A program made the position numbers and the translations under genes. A stretch of 64,000 bases of DNA from Ancylobacter gelatini (lineage in GTDB: Bacteria; Pseudomonadota; Alphaproteobacteria; Rhizobiales; Xanthobacteraceae). The notes under the pieces were generated by a model. The model worked only from the letters and a program-made list of their open reading frames with translations, made no database searches and was not told the origin of the DNA. The stretch is taken from NCBI RefSeq assembly GCF_022601675.1, contig NZ_JAKVIL010000014.1:34727-98726 (forward strand), written 5' to 3'. Below, in pieces: positions 9,723-18,353 of the stretch. Position 1 is the first letter of the stretch. Every line of letters begins with the position of its first letter.

Positions 9723-10373
9723 ATGGCTGACGCCAAACCGGGCCTTCCCGTCATCGGCACCTATGAGCTGCCGCGCCCGGACGAACTGCCCGCTCCCCGC
9801 GCGCCCTGGGTTCTGGAGAAGCACCGCGCGGCGCTGCTGGTCCACGACATGCAGAACTATTTCCTGCGCATCTACCAGCACGATGCCGAGCCGATGCGCA
9901 CGGTTCTCGTCCAGGTCGCGGCGCTGATCGCGGCGGCGAGGGCGGCCGGCGTGCCGGTGTTCTACACCGCGCAGCATGGCAACCAGGACCGGCGGGACCG
10001 CGGGCTTCAGGCCGACCTCTGGGGGCCGGGCATGAGCGATGCGCCCGAGCACCAGCCGATCCACGAGGCATTGACGCCGGCGGACGGCGACTTCGTGCTG
10101 GTGAAGCACCGCTACAGCGCGTTCCAGCGTTCGAATCTCGAAACGCTGATGCGCGCGCGCGGCCGCGACCAGCTCGTCATCTGCGGCGTCTATGCCCATA
10201 TCGGCTGCACGTTGACCGCCGCCGACGCCTTCATGCACGACATCGAGCCGTTCATGGCTGCCGACGCGCTGGCCGATTTTTCCCGCGAGAAGCACGACCT
10301 CGCTTTGAAATATGTGGCGGATGTCTGCGGCGTGCCGCTCGCCACCGAGCAGATTGTGGAGCTGCTGCGATGA
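9723..10373 (+). CDS. entB: isochorismatase (stand-alone EntB N-domain)
   Basis: A 216-residue isochorismatase that removes pyruvate from isochorismate to give 2,3-dihydro-2,3-dihydroxybenzoate. The ATG at 9723 lies two bases after the entE stop. Conserved features: IGTYELPRPDELP, the catalytic Asp in LLVHDMQNYF, the Lys in LVKHRYSAF, and GVYAHIGCTLTAADAF. In E. coli EntB and Bacillus DhbB this domain is fused to an aryl carrier protein. Here the protein ends straight after the hydrolase fold (VPLATEQIVELLR) and the carrier is a separate gene overlapping the stop codon by four bases. The two may still associate, since stoichiometric translation is likely. Confidence 0.95.
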   Translation: MADAKPGLPVIGTYELPRPDELPAPRAPWVLEKHRAALLVHDMQNYFLRIYQHDAEPMRTVLVQVAALIAAARAAGVPVFYTAQHGNQDRRDRGLQADLWGPGMSDAPEHQPIHEALTPADGDFVLVKHRYSAFQRSNLETLMRARGRDQLVICGVYAHIGCTLTAADAFMHDIEPFMAADALADFSREKHDLALKYVADVCGVPLATEQIVELLR

Positions 10374-10657
10374 GCATCGAACCCGGCGATATCCAGCGCA
10401 TCGTCACCCCGGCCGTCCCGGTGACCAGGGAGAAAATGCGCGCCGACATCGCCCGCATGCTGCACGAGGACCCGTCCGAGATCGGCGACGAGGACAGCCT
10501 AATGGATCTCGGCCTCGATTCCATGCGCGCCATGAACCTCGTGCTGGCGTGGAGCGAGGGCGGGCTGGAACTGGAATTCGCCGAATTCGCCGAGAACCCG
10601 ACGCTGGCCGGTTGGTGGGCGCTGGTCGAGGCCCGGCAGAACACGCGCAACGGCTGA
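10370..10657 (+). CDS. stand-alone aryl carrier protein
   Basis: A 95-residue carrier protein, equal to the C-terminal domain of EntB. The phosphopantetheine site is DLGLDSMRAM, with Ser near residue 51. The preceding ADIARMLHEDPSEIGDEDSL and following FAEFAENPTLAGWWALV fit the ArCP four-helix fold. It carries the dihydroxybenzoyl thioester made by EntE to the condensation domain of the synthetase. The ATG overlaps the isochorismatase stop (ATGA), and the synthetase starts one base after its own stop. It needs a phosphopantetheinyl transferase, which is not encoded in the window. Confidence 0.93.
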   Translation: MSIEPGDIQRIVTPAVPVTREKMRADIARMLHEDPSEIGDEDSLMDLGLDSMRAMNLVLAWSEGGLELEFAEFAENPTLAGWWALVEARQNTRNG

Positions 10658-10658
10658 G

Positions 10659-13600
10659 GTGCTCGTGTCCGGTCCCGTGCATCCACTCACCGAGGCGCAG
10701 TCAGGCCTGTGGTATGCGCAGCGGCTCGCCCCCGGCAATCCGCTGTTCAACACCGGACAGTACATCGAACTGACCGGCCCTCTGGATCTTCCCGCCTTCG
10801 AGGCGGCGCTGGCGCAGGGTGTGGCGGAGGCGGCGTCACTGTCGCTGCGCATGGAGGAAACGCCTGCCGGTCCGGTTCAGCGCGTGCTGCACGAGGCGCG
10901 TCCGCATCTCCACATCATCGACGTGTCGGCGGCGCCCGACCCGCTGGCGGCGGCGCAAGCCGACATCGCCCGCGACATGGCAATCCCGGTCGACCCGACC
11001 CGCGATCCGCTCGCCGGCGAGCGCCTGTTCATTCTCGGCCCGCGACGTTTCGTCTGGCAGCAGCGCATCCACCACCTCGCCATAGACGGCTACGGCATGA
11101 TCCTGCTCACCCAGCGCGTCGCCGAGCTTTACAATGCGCGGCTGCGCGGCACACCGCAGGGCAATCCGCTGCCGGGGCTCGGCGTGGTGCTGGCGGAAGA
11201 TGCAGCCTATCGCGGCTCGCCGAAGCGGGAGCAGGACGCCGCTTTCTGGGGCGCGCTTTTCGCCGACAGGCCGGACGTGGCCTCGCTGGCACCCGGCGCG
11301 CCGGTCAGCGCCGCGCAGTTCCACCGCCGCGCGGTGGAAATCGACGCCGCCACCTTCGCCCGCCTGCGCGCGCTCGCCGAGCGCATCGCGATCCCGTGGC
11401 CGGATGTTCTCACCGCGCTCGCCGGCGCCTATGTCCGCCGGCATACCGGCACGCCGGAAGTCATTCTCGGCGTGCCGTTCATGGCGCGGCTCGGTAGTGC
11501 GGCGGCGCGGGTACCGGCCATGCTGATGAACGTGCTGCCGCTGCGGCTCGCCCCTGACGAAGACGCCCCGCTCGATGAGATGCTGGCCCAGGCGGCGAAA
11601 GCGTTCACCCGGGCGCGGCGTCATGGACGCTATCGAAGCGAGCAGCTTCGCCGTGACCTCAAGCTGATCGGCGGCCAGCGCCGGCTGCACGGGCCGCTGG
11701 TCAACATCCTGCCCTTCGACGAAACGCCGCGCTTTTCTGGCCTTGAGACGCGGCTGGAGGTGCTGTCCACCGGGCCGGTGGAGGACATCACCTTCACCTT
11801 CCGCCTGCACGGTACGGAGGGGCTGCGGCTGGAGGTCGACGCCAATCCGGACCTGTACACGATCGGAGAGGTGGAGGCGCATACCGCGCGACTTTCCACC
11901 TTCGTCGCCACCTGCCTCACGGCGCGGCGCCTCGCCGACGTGCCGACCGCGACCATGGCGGAGGCACGGCGCTATCTGTTCGAGGTGAACGACACCACAC
12001 GTCCTGTGCCCGATGTCACGCTCAGCGCGCTGATCGAGGCCGGGCTCGCCCGCACGCCGGATGCAACGGCTGTGCGCTTTAACGGCGGGACCATCGATTG
12101 CGCGACGCTGGAGGCGCGCAGCCGGGCGCTGGCCGGGCAGATGGTGCGGGCTGGCGTCGGGCGCGGCTCGATCGTCGCCATCGCTTTGCCGCGTTCACTG
12201 GAGCTGATCGTCGCGCTGCTTGCGGTGCTGCGCGCCGGCGCGGCCTATCTGCCGCTCGATCTGAGCCATCCCGACGAGCGGCTCGCGCGCATTCTTTCCT
12301 CCGCCGAGCCGGTTCTGGCGCTGGCTTTACCGCAGGAGCGGCCGCGCTTCGGCCGCGTGCCGGTGCTGGCGCCGGACGACTGGGAGAGCCGGCCCGGCGA
12401 GGCGACGCTGCCCATCGCCCAGCCGGACGATGCGGCCTATGTGATCTACACCTCCGGCTCCACGGGGGAGCCCAAGGGCGTGGTTGTGGAGCACCGAGCC
12501 ATCGTCAACCGGCTGGAATGGATGCGCGTCCATTACGGATTCGACGCCAGCGACCGTATCCTGCAGAAGACGCCGATGACCTTCGACGTCTCGGTGTGGG
12601 AGTTCTTCCTGCCCTTCATCAGCGGCGCCAGCCTCGTCGTCGCCCCGCCGGAGGCCCATCGCGACCCGCGCGCCATCGCGACGCTGATCCGCGAGGAGGG
12701 CGTCACCACCGCGCATTTCGTGCCCTCGATGCTCGCCGCCTTCCTCGCCGAGCCGGCGGCGAAGGGGGTAAGGCTCGCCCGCGTGTTCTGCTCGGGCGAG
12801 GAATTGCCGGCGGAGCTGCGCGATCGGTTCCACCGAACGGTCGTCGCCGAGCTGCACAATCTCTACGGGCCGACCGAGGCGGCGGTTGATGTGAGTTATT
12901 GGCCGGCGTCGGCGGAGGACGCCTCCCATCCGGTGCCGATCGGCTTTCCGGTGTGGAACACGCGGCTCTATGTGCTGGACGACGCCAACCGCCCGCAGCC
13001 GCCGGGCGTCGCCGGCCATCTTTATCTCGCCGGTGTGCAACTCGCGCGCGGCTATCTCGGACGGCCGGACCTTACCGCCGAACGATTCGTCCCCGATCCT
13101 TTCGTGCCGGGCGAACGCATGTACAAGACCGGCGACCTCGCGAGCTGGCGGTCGGAGGGGGCGGTGGTCTATCTCGGCCGCTCCGACCACCAGATCAAGA
13201 TCCGGGGCCTCAGGGTCGAGCTGGGCGAGATCGAGGCGGCGGTCATGAGTGCGGGCCTGGTGCGGCAGGCGGCGATCATCGCCCGCGAGGACCAGCCGGG
13301 AGCGCAGCGCATCGTCGCTTATGTCGTGGCCGACGGCGCGCCCGATATCGAAAGGCTGCGCGCCCATGTCGCCGCGCGCGTGCCCGACTATATGGTGCCC
13401 TCCGCCTTTGTCGCGCTCGAGGCACTGCCGGTGACGTCCAACGGCAAGCTCGACCGTTCAGCGCTTCCGGCGCCGGACTTTGCGGGAACCGGCGGGCGAC
13501 ATCCGGCGACGGCGACCGAACGGCGTCTCGCGGAACTGTTCGCTGAACAGCTTGGCGTGTCTGACGAGATGTCGGCGGAGGATGACTTCTTTTCGCTGGG

Positions 13601-14609
13601 CGGGGATTCGCTTCAGGCCGTGGCGCTGCTGCTCCGCGTGCGCGAGTTGTTCGGTCATGACCCCGGCCTCGGCGCGCTGTTCTCCCATCCGAGCATCGCC
13701 GCGCTGGCCGCGCTCATCGATGCCGGCGAAGGCGTGGTCGAGGCCGGGCTCGATCCGCTGATCACGCTGATCGAGGGTGCTCCGGACCTGCCGCCGCTCT
13801 TCGCCATCCACCCGGCCGGCGGCATTTCCTGGTGCTATGGCCGGCTGGCACGGGCGCTCCAGCCGCGGCGCACCGTCCACGGCCTTCAGGCCCCGGCGCT
13901 CGCGCCCGATGTGCCGCTGGCTTCGAGCCTCGACGCGCTTGCCGCCGACTATGCCGCGCGTATCCGGCAGGTGTTTCCGCAAGGTCCCTATCACCTCGTC
14001 GGCTGGTCGGTCGGCGGCATTCTGGCTCAGGCGGTGGCGGTGAAGCTGGCCGAGGGAGGCGCAAGGCTCGGCGTAGTGGCGATGCTCGACGCCTATCCCA
14101 CCGATTGCTGGCGCGACGAGCCGGAGCCGCAGGAGGGCGACGCGCTGAAAGCGCTGCTCGCCATTGCCGGCCATGATCCGGACCGGTTGCCGGCTCTCGC
14201 CCTGAACCGGCAATCGGTCATCGCCTTCCTGCGCGCCACGGATAGCCCGCTCGGCACGCTGCCGGACGCGGCTCTGGACGGCGTGGTGCGCGTGGTTGCC
14301 GGCAACAGCGCGCTGGTGCGCGGGCATTTCCACACGCGCTACGCGGGAACGATCACCTATTTCCGCGCGGCGCTGGACCATGAAGGCACCGGCCTGACGC
14401 CGCAGCTCTGGGCGCCCTATGTCGGGGCGCTCGACATCACCGACGTGCCGAGCCTCCACGCCTTCCTCACCGGCCCGGAAGCGACCGCCGTTATCGCGCC
14501 GGTTCTCGCGCGGGCGATGGAGCGGACGGACAACAAGGACGAAACACCATGCGCGACAATGGCATCACCGGCCGCCTCGCTGTCGTCACCGGCGCCGGCG
14601 GAGGCATAG
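10659..14609 (+). CDS. entF: EntF-like nonribosomal peptide synthetase (C-A-PCP-TE), serine-activating
   Basis: One 1316-residue module. Condensation domain ~1-430 with HHLAIDG (138-144). Adenylation domain ~450-945 with YTSGSTGEPKG (597-607); the ten pocket positions read D643 V644 W647 H686 F710 S712 L735 V743 D744 K930, identical to the serine code of EntF (DVWHFSLVDK). Carrier domain with GGDSL (Ser 984). Thioesterase ~1030-1300 with GWSVGG (Ser 1117), Asp 1144 and probable His 1267. It should couple dihydroxybenzoate from the carrier protein to serine and release an oligomer; EntF thioesterases make a cyclic trimer, but ring size cannot be read from sequence. GTG 10659 is given; GTG 10665 has the better GAGG spacing. 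The end overlaps entA by 61 bases. Confidence 0.95.
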   Translation: MLVSGPVHPLTEAQSGLWYAQRLAPGNPLFNTGQYIELTGPLDLPAFEAALAQGVAEAASLSLRMEETPAGPVQRVLHEARPHLHIIDVSAAPDPLAAAQADIARDMAIPVDPTRDPLAGERLFILGPRRFVWQQRIHHLAIDGYGMILLTQRVAELYNARLRGTPQGNPLPGLGVVLAEDAAYRGSPKREQDAAFWGALFADRPDVASLAPGAPVSAAQFHRRAVEIDAATFARLRALAERIAIPWPDVLTALAGAYVRRHTGTPEVILGVPFMARLGSAAARVPAMLMNVLPLRLAPDEDAPLDEMLAQAAKAFTRARRHGRYRSEQLRRDLKLIGGQRRLHGPLVNILPFDETPRFSGLETRLEVLSTGPVEDITFTFRLHGTEGLRLEVDANPDLYTIGEVEAHTARLSTFVATCLTARRLADVPTATMAEARRYLFEVNDTTRPVPDVTLSALIEAGLARTPDATAVRFNGGTIDCATLEARSRALAGQMVRAGVGRGSIVAIALPRSLELIVALLAVLRAGAAYLPLDLSHPDERLARILSSAEPVLALALPQERPRFGRVPVLAPDDWESRPGEATLPIAQPDDAAYVIYTSGSTGEPKGVVVEHRAIVNRLEWMRVHYGFDASDRILQKTPMTFDVSVWEFFLPFISGASLVVAPPEAHRDPRAIATLIREEGVTTAHFVPSMLAAFLAEPAAKGVRLARVFCSGEELPAELRDRFHRTVVAELHNLYGPTEAAVDVSYWPASAEDASHPVPIGFPVWNTRLYVLDDANRPQPPGVAGHLYLAGVQLARGYLGRPDLTAERFVPDPFVPGERMYKTGDLASWRSEGAVVYLGRSDHQIKIRGLRVELGEIEAAVMSAGLVRQAAIIAREDQPGAQRIVAYVVADGAPDIERLRAHVAARVPDYMVPSAFVALEALPVTSNGKLDRSALPAPDFAGTGGRHPATATERRLAELFAEQLGVSDEMSAEDDFFSLGGDSLQAVALLLRVRELFGHDPGLGALFSHPSIAALAALIDAGEGVVEAGLDPLITLIEGAPDLPPLFAIHPAGGISWCYGRLARALQPRRTVHGLQAPALAPDVPLASSLDALAADYAARIRQVFPQGPYHLVGWSVGGILAQAVAVKLAEGGARLGVVAMLDAYPTDCWRDEPEPQEGDALKALLAIAGHDPDRLPALALNRQSVIAFLRATDSPLGTLPDAALDGVVRVVAGNSALVRGHFHTRYAGTITYFRAALDHEGTGLTPQLWAPYVGALDITDVPSLHAFLTGPEATAVIAPVLARAMERTDNKDETPCATMASPAASLSSPAPAEA

Positions 14610-15310
14610 GCCGCGCGGTCGTCCGGCTGCTGGCGGAGGAAGGCGCGCGGGTGGTCGCGACCGACCGTCCGGAGGCGCTGGACGGCATCGAGGGAGCGGC
14701 GCGGGTCGAACCCCTCGATGTCCGCGACAGCGGCGCGGTCGACGCGCTGGTGGCGCGGATCGAGGCCGAGGAAGGTCCCATCGACCTCGCCGCCTATGTC
14801 GCGGGGGTGTTGTCCTATGTCGCGGTCACCGCGCTTTCCGACGAAGAATGGGACCGGGTGTTCGACATCAACGCCAAGGGCGTGTTCCGCGTCTCCCGCG
14901 CGCTGGCGCGGGTGATGCAGCCGCGCGGGCGGGGGGCCATGGTCACGGTGTCATCCAACGCCGCCGGCATTCCGCGCCACGCCATGGCCGCCTATGCCGC
15001 CTCCAAGGCGGCGGCGACCATGTTCACGCGGTGCCTCGGGCTGGAACTGGCGCCCCACGGCATCCGCTGCAACATTGTGGCGCCCGGCTCGACGCTGACC
15101 GCGATGCAGACCGGCATGTGGGCGGATGAGAACGGCGCGGCGCGGGTGATCGCCGGCTCGCTGCCGGACTTCAAATCCGGCATTCCGCTTGGCAAGCTGG
15201 CGAGCCCGGAGGATGTGGCGGAGGCGGCGGTGTTCCTGCTCTCCGCCCGCGCCGGCCACATCACCATGACCGACCTCTATGTCGACGGAGGCGCGACACT
15301 GCGGGCGTGA
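14549..15310 (+). CDS. entA: 2,3-dihydro-2,3-dihydroxybenzoate dehydrogenase
   Basis: A 253-residue short-chain dehydrogenase that oxidises dihydro-DHB to DHB with NAD+. It has the Rossmann motif [11 protein letters not shown], the Ser in [12 protein letters not shown], and the catalytic pair in [18 protein letters not shown] and LYVDGG ends are as expected (seen as [18 protein letters not shown] and DLYVDGGA). MQTGMW is typical of EntA/DhbA. The ATG at 14549 lies 61 bases inside the end of the synthetase gene, in another frame. This is the last gene of the operon and meets the minus-strand ATPase gene six bases later, with no terminator visible. Confidence 0.95.
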   Translation: MRDNGITGRLAVVTGAGGGIGRAVVRLLAEEGARVVATDRPEALDGIEGAARVEPLDVRDSGAVDALVARIEAEEGPIDLAAYVAGVLSYVAVTALSDEEWDRVFDINAKGVFRVSRALARVMQPRGRGAMVTVSSNAAGIPRHAMAAYAASKAAATMFTRCLGLELAPHGIRCNIVAPGSTLTAMQTGMWADENGAARVIAGSLPDFKSGIPLGKLASPEDVAEAAVFLLSARAGHITMTDLYVDGGATLRA

Positions 15311-15316
15311 CGGCGA

Positions 15317-16102
15317 TCAACTCTCAAGTGGCCGGTCGACCATGATCTGCAGCATGCCGCGCGAGCAGCGCTCCACGCGCGCCTCCACCTTGTAGACCTG
15401 CGCCAGCATCGGCGGCGTCACGGCCACTTCCGGCGCGCCGTCGGCGGCTATGCGGCCATTCTGAAGCACCACGATGCGCCGGGCGAAGCGCGCGGCCTGG
15501 GCGATGTCGTGCAGCACGATGATGACGATGATGCCGCGCTCGCGCGCCAGTTCCTCGACGAACTGCATCACCCGGATCTGGTGGTGAATGTCGAGTGCGC
15601 TGGTCGGCTCGTCCAGCAGCAGCACGGCCGGCTCGCGCACGATGGACTGGGCGAGGCTGGCGAGCTGGCGCTGGCCGCCGGAAAGTTCATCCAGCCCGCG
15701 CATGGCGAGATCGGCGATGCCAAGCCGTTCCAACGTCGCGAGCGCCTTCGCCCGCGCCTCGGCGGCCGGCAGGATGTCCTCGCGCGCGGACATCAGCGCC
15801 GAGAGCGTCGCCTCGAAAACGGTGAGCGCCACGCGCTGCGGCAGGGCCTGCGGCATGTAGGTGACATGGCGGGCATGGCCGGCAATAGAGAGCGCGGTCA
15901 GCTCGATATCATCGAGCCGAACCGAGCCGCGCGCCGGGTTGAGGCCGGCGAGCGCGCGCAGCAGCGTGGTCTTGCCGGCGGCATTGGGGCCGACCAGCGC
16001 CGTCACCTCGCCGCCCGCGATCGCGGGCAGGTCCAGGCTCTCGATGACCGTCCGGCGGCCATAGCCGACATGGAGCTTTTCAACATGCAGCGTGCGCGCC
16101 AT
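15317..16102 (-). CDS. ferric-siderophore ABC transporter ATP-binding protein
   Basis: A 261-residue ABC ATPase of the FecE/FepC group. Walker A ALVGPNAAGKTTLL, signature LSGGQRQLASLAQ, Walker B VLLLDEPTSALD and the His-loop IVIIVLHDIAQAARFA are intact. The ATG at 16102 overlaps the permease stop by one base (ATGA). It drives uptake of the iron complex through the single FecCD permease encoded upstream; the matching binding protein is the gene at 4383. It extends ~30 residues beyond the His-loop region with KVEARVERCSRG, usual for siderophore ATPases. Confidence 0.93.
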   Translation of the reverse strand: MARTLHVEKLHVGYGRRTVIESLDLPAIAGGEVTALVGPNAAGKTTLLRALAGLNPARGSVRLDDIELTALSIAGHARHVTYMPQALPQRVALTVFEATLSALMSAREDILPAAEARAKALATLERLGIADLAMRGLDELSGGQRQLASLAQSIVREPAVLLLDEPTSALDIHHQIRVMQFVEELARERGIIVIIVLHDIAQAARFARRIVVLQNGRIAADGAPEVAVTPPMLAQVYKVEARVERCSRGMLQIMVDRPLES

Positions 16103-17157
16103 CACAGCCGCTCGCGCCGGGAGAAGATCAGGGCGATGAAGAACGGCACGCCGATCAGCGCTGTGACGATGCCGACCGGCAGCAGGGTGCCGGGCACGAG
16201 GATCTTGGAGGCGACCGACGCCAGCGACATGATCGCCGCCCCGCAGAGCAGGCTCGCCGGCAGGAAGAAGCGGTGGTCCTCGCCCACCAGCAGGCGCGCA
16301 ATATGCGGCGCCACCAGCCCGATGAACCCGATGGTGCCGACGAAGGCCACCGAGGTCGCTGCCAGGAGGCTGACCCGCAGCAGCGACAGGAAGCGCAGCC
16401 GGGCGACCGCGATGCCGAAACTGCGTGCCCGATCCTCGCCGAGCCGCAGCGCCGTCATCTTCCACGATGCCGCCAGCGAGAATGGCGCGGTGAGGGCCAG
16501 CACGAAGGCGAGGCCGGCGAGCTTCTCCCAGGTCGCCCGCGCGAGGCTCCCCATGCTCCAGAACACGAGCTGCTGGAGGGCCTCCTGGCTGGCGACGAAC
16601 TGCACCAGCGCGACCAGCGCGTTGAAGGTGAACACCATGGCGATGCCGAACAGCACCAGTGTTTCCACGCCCGTGCCGCGCAGACTGGCCAGCGCCTGCA
16701 GCATCAGCACCGAGCCGAAGGCGAAGACGAAGGCCAGCGCCGGCAGGTTCCAGCCCGCCGGCAGGCCGGGGATGGCCAGTCCCAGAACCAGCGCCAATGC
16801 GGCGCCGAAGGAGGCGGCCGAAGAGACGCCGAGCGTGAACGGGCTGGCCAGCGGGTTGTTGAGGATGGTCTGCATCTCCGCCCCGGCCAGCGCCAGTGCG
16901 GCCCCGACAAGCACCGCCATCAGCGCGTAGGGCAGGCGCACCTCCCAGATGATCACCCGCGCCGGGGCGCTGAGGGTGGAGGGGTGCAGCAGGCCGGCGA
17001 TCACCTCGCCCACCGGCAGGTTCGAGGGGCCGGTGGCGATGTCGAACAGCAGCGCGACCACCATCACCACGCCGAGCCCCGCGACAATGGCGACGCGCCG
17101 GCGGATCAGCCGGGCATAGGCGGCGAGCGGCGCGGGGGTGGCGGCGGCGTCGGTCAT
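16102..17157 (-). CDS. FecCD-family siderophore permease
   Basis: A 351-residue polytopic membrane protein of the BtuC/FecCD family, probably a homodimer because only one permease gene is present. ATG 17157 starts it; a TTG at 17259 would add an arginine-rich leader of no visible function. Family landmarks: VRLPYALMAVLVGAALALAGAEMQTILNNPLASPFTLGVSSAASFGA (read in pieces), LVLFGIAMVFTFNAL, WSMGSL, VGTIGFIGLVAPHIARLLVGEDHRF and the terminal VGIVTALIGVPFFIALI. It is transcribed divergently from the esterase gene, from a spacer with a palindrome at 17286-17301. Confidence 0.93.
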   Translation of the reverse strand: MTDAAATPAPLAAYARLIRRRVAIVAGLGVVMVVALLFDIATGPSNLPVGEVIAGLLHPSTLSAPARVIIWEVRLPYALMAVLVGAALALAGAEMQTILNNPLASPFTLGVSSAASFGAALALVLGLAIPGLPAGWNLPALAFVFAFGSVLMLQALASLRGTGVETLVLFGIAMVFTFNALVALVQFVASQEALQQLVFWSMGSLARATWEKLAGLAFVLALTAPFSLAASWKMTALRLGEDRARSFGIAVARLRFLSLLRVSLLAATSVAFVGTIGFIGLVAPHIARLLVGEDHRFFLPASLLCGAAIMSLASVASKILVPGTLLPVGIVTALIGVPFFIALIFSRRERL

Positions 17158-17285
17158 GGCGGTCCTGCGCTCCGCCGGTCGTGGGCGGATGCGAATGGCG
17201 GAGCGGCGGGCGCGTGCCGCCGCCCGAGCGTTCAAGCATGCGGGGCGAGCATGGGTCAAGCCAATGACGAATAAGGAAAATCTTT

Positions 17286-17301
17286 AGAATCGTTCGATTC
17301 T
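17286..17301. promoter_or_regulatory. palindromic candidate operator in the permease/esterase divergent spacer
   Basis: AGAATCG-TT-CGATTCT is a perfect 7-base inverted repeat with a 2-base centre, inside an otherwise AT-poor region but flanked by an AT-rich run (AATAAGGAAAATCTTTAGAATC). It starts with TTTAGAA, the half-site of rhizobial iron-control elements, though arm spacing differs from the classical Irr box. It sits between the transporter start (17157) and the esterase start (17390), where an iron regulator would act on both. Seen: the palindrome. Inferred: its role. Confidence 0.45.
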
Positions 17302-17389
17302 GGAGCCGCGCTGCTTGCGCGCCGGTGCTCATGGGCTAGTTCTTGGCCGGCGCCCGGCACCGGGTCGGCGCGCGAGGCCGAGCCCAGCG

Positions 17390-18226
17390 ATGCACCAGCC
17401 CGTCACCCTTCCCCATGCCCACAGCTTCGACCTCGCGGCTGGCGAGGGGCCGGCCTGGCGCATCTTCATCGCCGTGCCGCGCGAGACCCCGCCGCCGGGC
17501 GGCTTTCCGGTGCTCTATCTGCTCGACGCCAATGCCGGCTTCGCCACCCTCGTCGAGGCGCTGCGGCGTGGGGCGGAGCGTCCGCAGGGCACCGGCGTTA
17601 CGCCGGCGGTGATCGTCGGCATCGGCTATCCCGCCGAGGGGGTCTATGACCGCGCCCGCCGCACCTTCGATTATACGGCGGGGCCGAGCGCCGAGGCGTC
17701 GCCGCCCGGGGGCGACGCGCGCGCGACTGGCGGGCGCGACGCCTTCCTCGCCTTTATCGAAGAGGTGTTGAAGCCGCGCATCGCTCGCGAATGCCCGGTC
17801 GATCCCGGCCGTCAGGCGCTCATCGGCCACTCGCTGGCCGGCTGGTTCGTGCTGGATGTGCTGTGCCGGAACACGGCGTGCTTCCAGTCCTATGTCGCGA
17901 TCAGCCCCTCGATCTGGTGGGACGAGCCCCGTCTTCTCGACGGGCTGGCGCATCTGGCGCGCGGGCCGCGCCGGCTCGCCGTCATGGTCGGTGAATGGGA
18001 GCAGCAGCTGGCGCCGTGGCAGCGGGGGCTGCCGCAATCCGCCGAGATGCTGGAGCGCCGGGCGCGCCGCGCCATGGCCGACCGCGCGCGGGCGCTCTCC
18101 CAGGCGGCGGCGGAGGCGCTCGGGCCGCAGGCGCGGGTGGCGTTCACCCTGATGGCGGACGAGGACCACGCCTCGATCGTGCCGGCGGCAATGACGCGGG
18201 CGCTGCGCTTCGTCCTGCGGCCGTGA
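17390..18226 (+). CDS. Fes/IroE-like siderophore esterase (alpha/beta hydrolase)
   Basis: A 278-residue serine hydrolase of the IroE/BesA/Fes group. ATG 17390 opens MHQPVTLPHAHSFDL; upstream in-frame codons look non-coding. Features: VLYLLDANAGFATLVEALR, VIVGIGYPAEGVYDRARR, the nucleophile elbow LIGHSLAGWF, AISPSIWWDE and the late His in MADEDHASIVPAAM. These motifs define the esterases that cut trilactone catecholate siderophores to release iron. There is no clear signal peptide, so it probably acts in the cytoplasm after import. Its presence supports an ester-linked (enterobactin-like) product from the neighbouring synthetase. Confidence 0.85.
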   Translation: MHQPVTLPHAHSFDLAAGEGPAWRIFIAVPRETPPPGGFPVLYLLDANAGFATLVEALRRGAERPQGTGVTPAVIVGIGYPAEGVYDRARRTFDYTAGPSAEASPPGGDARATGGRDAFLAFIEEVLKPRIARECPVDPGRQALIGHSLAGWFVLDVLCRNTACFQSYVAISPSIWWDEPRLLDGLAHLARGPRRLAVMVGEWEQQLAPWQRGLPQSAEMLERRARRAMADRARALSQAAAEALGPQARVAFTLMADEDHASIVPAAMTRALRFVLRP

Positions 18227-18353
18227 GGCGCGTTGCAGGACGGCGGCAGACGCGGCATGAGTGAGCGTCGCGTCTTGTCGTGGAGACGTGATTTGCCTTC
18301 CGGCCGGCGCGCAGTAGGTGTTGGCCTTCCCGAGCCGACAGGACTGCCGACCG

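Noticed and set aside
10659..14609. Second synthetase module
   Set aside because: Only one set of condensation, adenylation, carrier and thioesterase motifs is present.
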